From an uncultured bacterium (GTDB lineage Bacteria > Pseudomonadota > Alphaproteobacteria > Sphingomonadales > Sphingomonadaceae), in assembly GCA_942636505.2 (NCBI GenBank), contig CALOGB020000129.1, forward strand, positions 62,001 through 126,000: a stretch of DNA of 64,000 nucleotides, in the 5' to 3' direction. Shown here one piece after another: positions 1 to 7,788 of this stretch. How positions within the stretch are numbered: the first letter of the stretch is position 1; every line of letters starts with the position of its first letter. Made by a program: the position numbers and the translations under genes. Under the pieces are notes generated by a model that saw only the letters and a program-made list of their open reading frames with translations, searched no databases and was not told the origin of the DNA.

Positions 1-331
1 CGATCCGCTGGATCGGTTCGCTCTTATAGGCACCGGTAAGCAGGCCGAGGCTGAAGTCGACGCGCGAGGCGAGCAGTTCGGGATTGGCGACGTGCCAGGT
101 CAGCGTGCCCTGGATCGCCACGCTCTGGAAATCCTGGCTGCGACCCTTCACGAATATCGCCATCTCGCGGTCGTCCATCGGCAGCTCGGCGATGCTCGCG
201 GTCTCCGGACGGAACCAGAAGACCAGCCCGCGTCCGCTCTGCTTCACCTTGCCGCTGCGGTAGCGGATCACGTGGTTGCTCGCATCGCTGCGCAATTGGG
301 CAAGGAAACCGAGGTTCTTGATCGAGGCCAT
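1..331 (-). CDS. SPFH/band 7 domain protein, 3' end outside window
   Basis: The first 110 codons of a gene running off the left edge. The protein begins MASIKNLGFLAQLRSD and continues with a band 7/SPFH-like beta-rich segment (RYRSGKVKQSGRGLVFWF, then ETASIAELPMDDRE and SVAIQGTLTWHVANPE). Proteins of this type form oligomers that often act as scaffolds, some membrane-bound. No hydrophobic N-terminal anchor is visible, so this may be a cytosolic or peripheral type. It starts only 5 bp after the stop of the NUDIX-type regulator, so the two genes are probably co-transcribed from the promoter with the 45-bp palindrome. The C-terminal part cannot be judged. Confidence 0.8.
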   Translation of the reverse strand, partial: MASIKNLGFLAQLRSDASNHVIRYRSGKVKQSGRGLVFWFRPETASIAELPMDDREMAIFVKGRSQDFQSVAIQGTLTWHVANPELLASRVDFSLGLLTGAYKSEPIQRI

Positions 332-336
332 GACGG

Positions 337-1065
337 TTACTCCTGTGTCGAATGGTGGCGGAAGAGTTCGGCAGGACGGAACGACGCACCGGTCTCGCGC
401 TCGCCGGTCGCCACCAGCGTGTTCGTGGCAAGCATGCGGCGGCGAAAGGCGGGCTTGTTGAGCGATTTTCCCAGGATCGTCTCGTGGACGTCCTGCAGCG
501 CCCGCAGCGTGAAGCGTTCGGGAAGAAGCGCGAAGGCGACATCCGAATAATCGAGCTTGCCGCGCAGCCGTAGCATCGCCAGCCCGAGCATGTCGGCGTG
601 GTCGAATGCGAGCGGCAGCGCGTCTCCATCCTGTGACCGCGCCTCGACCGGCCCGCCGGTCTCGCCGGACCAGGGGACGATAAGTTCGGCCAATGTCAGG
701 TCGGGCGCCGCCTTCAGCGCGGCTGCGAAGCGGGCAGGGGGAAGCAGTGCGAAATACGCTACGCTGATCACCCGGGTGCGCGGGTCGCGGTCGACAGCAC
801 CGAACGTGTAGAGCTGCTCGATATAGGCGTCCGCCATCCGCACTTTTGTTTCGAGCACTCGGTGTGCCGCGGCATCGAGGCTCTCGTCGATGCCGACGAA
901 TCCACCGGGCAGCGACCACGTGCCGAGACAAGGATGCTCGGAACGCTGCAGGAGCAACGCGGCGGGCCGGCCGTTGACGACGCTGGCCAGGATCAGATCG
1001 ACCGCAACCGATGGGCGCTCGTACCGGTGTGGATCATATCCATCGAGGAACTCAGTCTCGTTCAT
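337..1065 (-). CDS. NUDIX-domain/winged-helix transcriptional regulator (NrtR-like)
   Basis: A 242-aa protein with an N-terminal NUDIX fold (about residues 18-150) and a C-terminal winged-helix-like part (about 160-240, containing LPERFTLRALQDVHETILGK). This is the architecture of NrtR-type regulators, in which the NUDIX fold senses ADP-ribose-like or other nucleotide or sugar ligands. The NUDIX box keeps GGF and the first Glu, but the catalytic REUxEE element is replaced by RVLETK, so hydrolysis is unlikely and ligand sensing likely. The start is the ATG at 1063-1065. A 45-bp inverted repeat lies 8 bp upstream, which suggests autoregulation of this gene and the following SPFH gene. The ligand is unknown. 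Confidence 0.82.
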   Translation of the reverse strand: MNETEFLDGYDPHRYERPSVAVDLILASVVNGRPAALLLQRSEHPCLGTWSLPGGFVGIDESLDAAAHRVLETKVRMADAYIEQLYTFGAVDRDPRTRVISVAYFALLPPARFAAALKAAPDLTLAELIVPWSGETGGPVEARSQDGDALPLAFDHADMLGLAMLRLRGKLDYSDVAFALLPERFTLRALQDVHETILGKSLNKPAFRRRMLATNTLVATGERETGASFRPAELFRHHSTQE

Positions 1066-1073
1066 CTCACACC

Positions 1074-1118
1074 CATATATCCTTCTGGCATATTACTAAT
1101 ATGCGGGAGAGATATATG
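1074..1118. promoter_or_regulatory. 45-bp inverted repeat, putative operator of the NUDIX regulator
   Basis: The region is an almost perfect palindrome centred on base 1096. Each 22-base arm has the form CATATATC, two variable bases, TC, two variable bases, GCATATTA; the two arms match at 18 of 22 positions. It ends 8 bp before the regulator start codon, on the upstream side. It is much more AT-rich than its surroundings. The size (about four helical turns) suggests binding of a dimer of dimers. That it is the binding site of the adjacent regulator is inferred from position. Confidence 0.7.
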
Positions 1119-1253
1119 TCAAGGGTTGTGCTAGAAGCGGATCACGGTTTGGATTGAGGCAAGGAATTCAGCATATGCCTTGGAAGGCGACGTCCGACAG
1201 GTCGGCAGCCACAGACAACGCTTGGATCACGTCAGACGTGATAACGATGACGA

Positions 1254-2435
1254 TTAAAAGTTACTGGCGGATTTCGCCCGGGCGCGACTCGGTCGAACAT
1301 GGCGCGGGGCCAGGGCCGCGATATCGTTCACGCCTGCCAGGGTCATCGTACGCTCGAACTCCTCCGTGAGCAGGGTCAGCGCGCGGTCGACGCCTGCCTC
1401 TCCGCCCGCTGCCAGGCCGTACAGATAGGGGCGCCCGATCGAACAGGCGGTCGCTCCTAGCGCCAACGCCTTCACCACGTCCGACCCGCGCCTGATGCCG
1501 CCGTCGCAGATGACGTCCGGCGCATCGCCGACGGCGTCGCGTACCGCGGCGATCTGGTCGATCGGCGCAGGCGCTCCGTCGAGCTGGCGACCGCCGTGAT
1601 TGGAGACCATCACGCCGGTTGCCCCCGACGCGATCGACCGGCGCGCGTCCTCAGGCGTCATCACTCCCTTGATCACGAGCGGGCCGTTCCACTCGCGCGC
1701 GAGCCATTCGACGTCGCGCCACCCGACCGAGCGATCGAACTGGCCGCCGATATAGTCGAACAGGCTCATCGGTCCCGATGCGAGCGCGTCGATCTTGTGG
1801 CTGACGTTCGCGAGATCGAATTTCGACCCCGTCAGCGCGGGCAGCGACCATGAGGGATGACGCGCAAAGCTCATGAGCGACTTGAGCGTCAGCTTGGGCG
1901 GCAGCGACAGTCCGCTGCGCCGGTCTCGCTCGCGGTTGCCGGCGACGGGCGTATCGACGGTCAGCGCCAGCCCGTGAAAGCCCGCATCCCGGCAGCGTGC
2001 GACGAACTCCGCAGTCAGACCGCGATCCTTGAAGATATAGATCTGGAAGACCTTCGGCCCGGCATATGCCTGGGCAAGGTCTTCCAGCCGCGTCGTTCCC
2101 ATCGTCGACAGGCTGTAGAGAATGCCGTGCCGCGCGGCAGCACGCGCGACGGCGAGTTCGGCGTGGCCGTGGAACATCCGGGTAAGGCCGGTTGGTGCCA
2201 GCATCAGCGGCCAGCGCGATGGCTGGCCGAACAGCGTCGTACCGGTCCGGATTGCCGAGACGTCGTTCAGCACGTCCGGTACCAGCTCGTAGTGCGAGAA
2301 CGCACTGACGTTTCGGTGCAGCGACACCTCGTCGTCGGCGCCACCGTCGATATAGTCGAAGATCGGGCGGGGCAGCCGATTGCGCGCCATCAGGCGCAGG
2401 TCGGCAACATTGTTCGCCCGTCGAAGTCGCGTCAT
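1254..2435 (-). CDS. FMN-dependent alpha-hydroxy-acid oxidase/dehydrogenase (LldD-like)
   Basis: A 393-aa member of the FMN-dependent 2-hydroxy-acid oxidase family (L-lactate dehydrogenase LldD, glycolate oxidase, mandelate dehydrogenase). Visible family marks are LPRPIFDYIDGGADDE near the N-terminus, LAPTGLTRMFHGHAE, the TVDTPVAGNRERD segment, VSNHGGRQLDG with the catalytic His, and CDGGIRRGSDVVKALALGA for FMN phosphate binding. It oxidises an L-2-hydroxy acid to the 2-oxo acid. I chose the ATG at 2433-2435: AGGA stands 5 bases upstream, and the family fold starts there. An in-frame extension to 2627 adds a low-complexity stretch. The substrate cannot be read from sequence. It is divergent from the NUDIX gene at 2671. 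Confidence 0.88.
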   Translation of the reverse strand: MTRLRRANNVADLRLMARNRLPRPIFDYIDGGADDEVSLHRNVSAFSHYELVPDVLNDVSAIRTGTTLFGQPSRWPLMLAPTGLTRMFHGHAELAVARAAARHGILYSLSTMGTTRLEDLAQAYAGPKVFQIYIFKDRGLTAEFVARCRDAGFHGLALTVDTPVAGNRERDRRSGLSLPPKLTLKSLMSFARHPSWSLPALTGSKFDLANVSHKIDALASGPMSLFDYIGGQFDRSVGWRDVEWLAREWNGPLVIKGVMTPEDARRSIASGATGVMVSNHGGRQLDGAPAPIDQIAAVRDAVGDAPDVICDGGIRRGSDVVKALALGATACSIGRPYLYGLAAGGEAGVDRALTLLTEEFERTMTLAGVNDIAALAPRHVRPSRARAKSASNF

Positions 2436-2670
2436 GGGTCCTGCCACTTTTTTATCGCCACTGATTGCTTCCGTGATCAGAATGTCGAAGATGCGATTGT
2501 AATCTGCGCGCGTTCGGAGCGAGCTACAAAAGCCTTCGCTGTGCCCGTCCGCAGGTTGGCTGTGCCTCGCAACGACATCGGGCGTAAAAACCAGGCTCTT
2601 GGGTACCTTGGGACGAGTCGATCGCAAGTGGGGTAGTAGACGCGTGGGTGTACGTCATCGACTGATCGGC

Positions 2671-3111
2671 ATGGCAGCCAAGCTGGTTTGGCGGATCGCC
2701 AGACCCCGAACGATCGGTGTTCGCGCGCTCCTGCTGGATCGGGACGGGCGGGCCGCGCTGGTGCGGCATACCTATGCCGATCACTGGTATCTGCCGGGCG
2801 GCGGCGTGAAGAAGGGCGAGAGTATCGACGCGGCGCTGATGCGCGAGCTTGCCGAGGAAGTGGCGATCGCTGACCCGGTGATCGAGCGGGTGCTCGGCGT
2901 CTATCACAGCCGCGGGGAGGGCAAGGACGACCATATCGTCATCTTCGTCGTGCGAACCGCGGCGAGCGGTGTGCTCGCTCGAGCTGACCTGCGGGAGATC
3001 GAACAGGCGGGCTGGTTCACGCTGGACGACCTGCCGGATACGACATCGCCGGCGACCCGACGGCGCATCGCCGAATACCGGCAGGGTGTGACCGGGACCG
3101 GGGCCTGGTAA
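2671..3111 (+). CDS. NUDIX hydrolase
   Basis: A protein of about 146 aa with a near-complete NUDIX box at about residues 44-66 (GGVKKGE, then RELAEE), so the metal-binding REUxEE is intact, unlike the regulator at 337-1065. The GxxEE-G position carries Ala. The WYLPGGG and GWFTLDDLP segments are typical of small stand-alone NUDIX enzymes that cleave nucleoside-diphosphate compounds. The start is uncertain: the ATG at 2671 and a GTG at 2644 are both possible, and the reading frame is open up to 2599. It lies divergent from the 2-hydroxy-acid oxidase and upstream of the carboxylesterase. Substrate unknown. Confidence 0.75.
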   Translation: MAAKLVWRIARPRTIGVRALLLDRDGRAALVRHTYADHWYLPGGGVKKGESIDAALMRELAEEVAIADPVIERVLGVYHSRGEGKDDHIVIFVVRTAASGVLARADLREIEQAGWFTLDDLPDTTSPATRRRIAEYRQGVTGTGAW

Positions 3112-3207
3112 CGCGGGCGCTCGTCGGTCCACCGGACTGCAAGATAAAAGCAACGATGCGCATAACGTGAGTTCGCGACGTACTTTGCGGGACTGCTACC
3201 TTTGTCC

Positions 3208-3229
3208 TCCGACCGGAGCCACGGTCGGA
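3208..3229. promoter_or_regulatory. 8-bp-arm inverted repeat in the leader of the carboxylesterase gene
   Basis: TCCGACCG, six bases, CGGTCGGA: a perfect inverted repeat that ends 13 bp before the GTG start of the carboxylesterase and just before its GGAGAG ribosome binding site. It could be an operator or a stem in the mRNA leader, or a terminator for the NUDIX gene, although no T run follows. Confidence 0.35.
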
Positions 3230-3242
3230 TGGAGAGAACATC

Positions 3243-4727
3243 GTGAGCCAACCCATCGTCTCGACCGCCGACGGTATCGTGCAGGGAAGTGCCGCGGGCG
3301 ACGTACGGCGGTTCCTCGGCGTGCCCTACGCCGCTGCGCCTGTGGGCGCGAACCGGTTCGCGCCGCCACAACCGGTCGTGCCGTGGCAAGGCGTGCGCGA
3401 CGCGACGGTGGCCGGCCCCAATGCGCCGCAGCGGACCAAGGCGTTCCCCGGCCTCGATACCGTACCGCTGATCGGCGAGGGCTGGTCGCCGGGCGATGAG
3501 TATCTGACGGCGAATATCTGGCGGCCCGATGACCACCGGACTGGCCTGCCGGTGATGGTGTTCATCCACGGCGGCGGCTTCGTGATCGGCAGCAAGGATG
3601 CGCCGGTGCAGGACGGCAGCACGTTCGCGCGCGATGGCGTAATCTGCGTCGCAATCAATTACCGGATGGGCGTGGACGGCTTCCTGCCGATCCCGGGCGT
3701 GCCGACCAACCTTGGTCTGCGCGACATGATCGCGGCGCTGATATGGGTACGGGACGGCATCACCGCGTTCGGCGGCGATCCGGGCAACGTCACGGTGTTC
3801 GGTGAGTCCGCGGGTGCCATGGCGATCGCCGATTTGATCGCCTCGCCGCTCGCCAAGGGATTGTTCCGGCGCGCGATCGTCCAGAGCGGCCATGGCGGAA
3901 TGACGCGCTCGGTCCCGGTGATGCAGCGGCTGGTAAAGAAGCTCGCGAAGATCCTGAAGATCACCCCGGATGCCACCGGCTTTAGCAGCGTGCCGTACGA
4001 CGCATTGATCGACGCGGTAGAGGCGGTATCCGCACCGACTGCGCGGATCGATCTGCGCGACGAGGCGGGCCACGAACCGGTGTTCGGGATCAGCCGCTTC
4101 GTCCCCGTCCACGGCGACGACGTACTGCCTCAGCGTCCGCTCGATGCGCTGGCGAACGGCGCTGGCGCGGAGGTCGATCTGTTGATCGGCACCAATGCCG
4201 AGGAGATGAACCTGTATCTCGTTCCCACCGGCGTGCGCGACAAGATCGGGCGGTTGCTGGCGACCTATGTCCTCCACAAGTCGCAACCGCATGCGCGCAA
4301 GGTACTGAAGGCCTACCGGATCGGGACGAAGGGCAGGAAGCCCGGGCAGGCGCTGACCGATGCGATGAACGACCTCGTCTTCCGCTGGCCCGCGCGGCGG
4401 TTCGCCGAGGCGCACAAGGGGCGCACGCACATGTACGAGTTCGACTGGCGCTCGCCGATGTTCGGCGGCGAGCTTGGCGCGTCGCACGGCATGGAGCTGC
4501 CGTTCGTGTTCGACACCCTGGCGTGCGCGACCGGCGAGCAGGGTCTGTGCGGACCCAATCCACCGCAGGATCTTGCCGAACGGATGCACGCGCTGTGGAT
4601 CCGGTTCGCAACCGACGGCCGCCTGCCTTGGGTCGAATTCGATGCCGAGACGCGGCAGGTCTATTCGCTTGTCCGGCAGCAGGCGCGACATGAGCCTGTC
4701 ATGCCGGCCGCACCCTTCCTGCCCTGA
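3243..4727 (+). CDS. type B carboxylesterase (esterase/lipase, para-nitrobenzyl esterase-like)
   Basis: A 494-aa alpha/beta hydrolase of the carboxylesterase type B family. It carries FLGVPYAAAPVGANRF near the N-terminus, the oxyanion-hole motif HGGGF at about 109-113, the nucleophile elbow GESAG with Ser189, and a late ASHGMELPFVF segment with the likely catalytic His. It hydrolyses carboxylic esters. No signal peptide is visible, so it should act in the cytoplasm on imported substrate. The start is GTG (MSQPIV), with GGAGAG upstream. The SDR gene begins 9 bp after its stop, so the two are an operon. The acyl and alcohol parts of the substrate are unknown. Confidence 0.9.
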   Translation: MSQPIVSTADGIVQGSAAGDVRRFLGVPYAAAPVGANRFAPPQPVVPWQGVRDATVAGPNAPQRTKAFPGLDTVPLIGEGWSPGDEYLTANIWRPDDHRTGLPVMVFIHGGGFVIGSKDAPVQDGSTFARDGVICVAINYRMGVDGFLPIPGVPTNLGLRDMIAALIWVRDGITAFGGDPGNVTVFGESAGAMAIADLIASPLAKGLFRRAIVQSGHGGMTRSVPVMQRLVKKLAKILKITPDATGFSSVPYDALIDAVEAVSAPTARIDLRDEAGHEPVFGISRFVPVHGDDVLPQRPLDALANGAGAEVDLLIGTNAEEMNLYLVPTGVRDKIGRLLATYVLHKSQPHARKVLKAYRIGTKGRKPGQALTDAMNDLVFRWPARRFAEAHKGRTHMYEFDWRSPMFGGELGASHGMELPFVFDTLACATGEQGLCGPNPPQDLAERMHALWIRFATDGRLPWVEFDAETRQVYSLVRQQARHEPVMPAAPFLP

Positions 4728-4736
4728 GGACCGACG

Positions 4737-5498
4737 ATGTATCTCGAAAGACTGAAGCTGACCGGCCGCCGTGCGCTCGTGACGGGTGGCGCGGCGGGGA
4801 TCGGCCTGGCCTGTGCCGAAGCGCTGGCGGAGATGGGCGCGCACGTGACGATCGCCGACCGCGACGAGACGGCGATCGCGGCCGGACAGGCGGCGCTCTC
4901 AAGCAAGGGCTATGCGGTCGACGGTATCGCGATGGACGTTACCGATTCCGCCCGCGTGACCACCGTCGCCGATCAGCTCGGGGCGATCGACATCCTCGTC
5001 AACAATGCCGGCATCGCGCGCAGTGAAACCCCAGCGGAAGGCGTCGCCGACGAGCATTGGCTGAACGTACTCGACGTCAATCTCAACGGCACCTTCTGGT
5101 GTGCGCGCGCCTTTGGACGGCACATGCTGGCGGCGGGGAAGGGCGCGATCGTCAATGTCGGGTCGATGAGCGGTTTCATCGTCAACCGACCGCAGCCGCA
5201 AAGCTATTACAACGCATCGAAGGCCGCGGTGCACCAGCTGACCAAGAGCCTCGCTGCCGAATGGGCGCCACGCGGCGTCCGCGTCAACGCGGTCGCGCCG
5301 ACCTACATCAACACCGTTCTCAACAGCTTCGCGGATCGCGAGGGCGAAATGTACAAGCGCTGGATCGACGGCACGCCGCAGGGCCGTCTCGGCGAACCCG
5401 AAGAAGTCGCGTCGATCGTTGCATTCCTAGCGTCGGATGCGGCGAGCCTGATGACCGGCAGCATCGTCCTCGCCGACGGCGGCTATAGCTGCTGGTAG
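4737..5498 (+). CDS. short-chain dehydrogenase/reductase
   Basis: A 253-aa classical SDR. It has the TGGAAGIG cofactor motif at 16-23, Asp41 at the end of the second strand (suggesting NAD preference), NNAG at 89-92, catalytic Ser near 143-145, and the YNASK motif with Tyr158 and Lys162. The C-terminal region ends DGGYSCW. The closest named activities in this class include sugar-alcohol and 3-hydroxy-acid dehydrogenases, but the sequence alone does not decide. It is 9 bp downstream of the carboxylesterase and probably oxidises a product of that esterase. Confidence 0.9.
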   Translation: MYLERLKLTGRRALVTGGAAGIGLACAEALAEMGAHVTIADRDETAIAAGQAALSSKGYAVDGIAMDVTDSARVTTVADQLGAIDILVNNAGIARSETPAEGVADEHWLNVLDVNLNGTFWCARAFGRHMLAAGKGAIVNVGSMSGFIVNRPQPQSYYNASKAAVHQLTKSLAAEWAPRGVRVNAVAPTYINTVLNSFADREGEMYKRWIDGTPQGRLGEPEEVASIVAFLASDAASLMTGSIVLADGGYSCW

Positions 5499-5558
5499 CG
5501 CACCGATCGGCGAAGCCCGCGAGCCGGACGGCATAGCGCGAGACCTTTCATACAGGTA

Positions 5559-5573
5559 AGCTATCCGATAGCT
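5559..5573. promoter_or_regulatory. AGCTATCCGATAGCT operator-like palindrome, copy 1
   Basis: A perfect 15-bp palindrome (7-bp arms, one central base) that ends 54 bp before the ATG of the TonB-dependent receptor at 5628. The identical 15-mer stands at 11591-11605, before the AraC-GntR regulator genes. Identity of sequence and similar distance to the start codons point to one DNA-binding protein controlling both transcripts. The GntR-type protein encoded at 12413 is the best candidate; this is inference. Confidence 0.72.
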
Positions 5574-5627
5574 CTGACTGTAGAAGTAGCCGGCAATGGA
5601 TCGGCGCTCTAAAGGGATGAGGATCCA

Positions 5628-7787
5628 ATGCGCTTCAAGACATTGCTCGCCGCAGGATGCGCCGCCGCTGCCTTCACGACCGTGCCGGCCTTTGCACAGG
5701 ACGCCGCCGATACGGCCAAGACCGCAACGTCCGTCAGCTCCGATGACATCGTCGTCACTGCCCGCCAGCGCCAGGAGTCGCTGAAGGACGTGCCCATCGC
5801 GGTGACCGCGATCACCGGCGATCGGCTGAAGGAGCTCCAGGTCAACACCGTCAAGGACGTCGCGTCCTATACGCCGGGCCTTAACATCAATTCGGACAGC
5901 GTGGGCCGCGCGTTCGTCTCGATCCGCGGCATCGGCACGACGCTGATCGATACGGTGCAGCCAGGCGTCGGTATCTTCATCGACGGCGTATATCAGCCGA
6001 ACACTTCATATCTAAACTCGCCGATCGTCGACGTCGCGCGGATCGAAGTGCTGCGCGGGCCGCAGGGGACGCTGTTCGGCAACAACACGCTGGGCGGCGC
6101 GATCAACGTCATCACACGCCAGCCGGGCAACGAATGGGAAGGACGGTTCGACGCCGCGGTCGCCGGCACGGACAATTACGCGTCGGTTTCGGGCTCGGTC
6201 AGCGGGCCGATCGTGCGCGACCTGTTGCAGTTCCGGATAGGCGCGTCCTACCACGAGCAGGACGGCTTCATGCGCAACACGCTGACGATCGGCGACATGA
6301 ATCCGTTGAAGCAGCAGAGCGTCGGCGGCACGCTGCGCTTCACGCCCGCCGACTGGGCGGTGTTCACCGTCAATGGCAATTACGACCAGACCGCGGGCGG
6401 CAGCACGTCGTATATTCATGTCGCCGGGCCGACCGACTACCGCCTCGACGGCGCGACCAACGTCCTGAACCGCGCGGTAATCGACTATTACGGTGCGAGC
6501 GTGAAGGGCGAGTTCGACGCCGCCTCGCTGAAAACCAAGATCACCGCGATCGGCGCCTACAACCAGAAGAATGTCGCCGGGATCAACGACGGCGATTTCG
6601 GCCCCGTCGACCTGCTCCGCACCCGCGGCGGTTCGACCTTGAAGACCAAGACCGCCGAACTGCGCTTCGATACGCAGTGGAGCGACGCGTTCTCGACGTT
6701 GATCGGGCTGTACGGCAACCGCTACACGCAGACGAGCGACCAGCTGACGACGATCGATTTCCGCGCGCTGCTGGGGCCGACTTTCCCGGCGCCGGCCTCG
6801 ACCACGCCGTCGTCGACCTATGTCCGCAACGACACCCGCGCGATCTTCGCCACCGCGTTCCTGAAAGTCGGCACGCTCGATCTCGCGGTCGGTGGGCGTT
6901 ACGATCACCAGAAGCTGGTCGCGAGCCAGATCAACGGCACGACGCCGTACACGGCGCCTGAGTACAAGAAAGACCAGTTCCAGCCGCGCGTCACGCTGAC
7001 GCAGCACTGGACACCGGCGGTGATGAGCTACGCCTCGGTCGCCAAGGGTATCCGCGGCGGTGGCCAGAACGGTCCGGGTACGCGGCCGGAGGATGCGACC
7101 TACAAGGGCGACAATGTCTGGACCTACGAACTCGGCACCAAGTTCGATGCGTTCGACCGTCGCCTGACGATCAACGCCGACGTGTTCTACAACGACTACA
7201 AGGACTTCATCGGCCAGAACTCGCTCGCGCCCAACACCAGCGGCGGATTTGTCGCGATCAACCTCAACACCGGCACCGTCGAGAGCTACGGCGCCGAAGT
7301 GGAGGCGCATCTGCGCGTGACGAACCAGTGGCGGATCGATGCCGGCGCATCCTATCTCCATGCCCGCATCACCGACGACAGCCAGTATTTCGCGACCACC
7401 GGCGTCCACGTATCGAGCGACCGGATCATCTTCACGCCCGATTACAACTTCAACTTCAATACGACCTACACCGTGCCGGTCGGCGAGAATGCGGTGCTGC
7501 TCGATGCCGGGATCTTCGGGAAGGGCAGCCGCATCGGCTCCTCGCTCGACCCCAATGTCGCGCCGAAACTATCGGCCTATGCGATCACCAACGCCTCGCT
7601 CGGCTTCCGTTTCTCGAGTGGCCTTACGGTCACGGCGTTCGGCACGAACCTGTTCAACACCAAGTTCATCGAAAGCTATATCGACAAGTCTGCGCTGGTC
7701 CGCGCCGGGCTCGCGCCGCTGGCGTCGAACCTCGCCATTCAGGGCGACCGCCGCCGCTACGGCGTGCGCGCCAGCTTCCGGTTCTAG
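5628..7787 (+). CDS. TonB-dependent outer membrane receptor (719 aa)
   Basis: A signal peptide (MRFKTLLAAGCAAAAFTTVPAFA, cleaved near residue 23) is followed by a TonB-box-like DDIVVTARQRQE, a plug domain (VPIAVTAITGDRL to GTLFGNNTLGGAINVITRQP, residues about 50-170) and a 22-strand barrel ending in aromatic RASFRF. Length is normal for sphingomonad receptors. It imports a substrate too large for porins, using TonB energy. A GAGG ribosome site stands 6 bases before the ATG. The downstream FAD oxidase starts one base after its stop, so they are translated together. The neighbourhood of two esterases and two 2-hydroxy-acid oxidising enzymes suggests an ester-type substrate rather than iron, but this is inference. 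Confidence 0.93.
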   Translation: MRFKTLLAAGCAAAAFTTVPAFAQDAADTAKTATSVSSDDIVVTARQRQESLKDVPIAVTAITGDRLKELQVNTVKDVASYTPGLNINSDSVGRAFVSIRGIGTTLIDTVQPGVGIFIDGVYQPNTSYLNSPIVDVARIEVLRGPQGTLFGNNTLGGAINVITRQPGNEWEGRFDAAVAGTDNYASVSGSVSGPIVRDLLQFRIGASYHEQDGFMRNTLTIGDMNPLKQQSVGGTLRFTPADWAVFTVNGNYDQTAGGSTSYIHVAGPTDYRLDGATNVLNRAVIDYYGASVKGEFDAASLKTKITAIGAYNQKNVAGINDGDFGPVDLLRTRGGSTLKTKTAELRFDTQWSDAFSTLIGLYGNRYTQTSDQLTTIDFRALLGPTFPAPASTTPSSTYVRNDTRAIFATAFLKVGTLDLAVGGRYDHQKLVASQINGTTPYTAPEYKKDQFQPRVTLTQHWTPAVMSYASVAKGIRGGGQNGPGTRPEDATYKGDNVWTYELGTKFDAFDRRLTINADVFYNDYKDFIGQNSLAPNTSGGFVAINLNTGTVESYGAEVEAHLRVTNQWRIDAGASYLHARITDDSQYFATTGVHVSSDRIIFTPDYNFNFNTTYTVPVGENAVLLDAGIFGKGSRIGSSLDPNVAPKLSAYAITNASLGFRFSSGLTVTAFGTNLFNTKFIESYIDKSALVRAGLAPLASNLAIQGDRRRYGVRASFRF

Positions 7788-7788
7788 G

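Noticed and set aside
2904..4844. A 646-codon open frame on the minus strand
   Set aside because: It is antisense to the carboxylesterase with low-complexity Arg/His-rich translation and no family motif.
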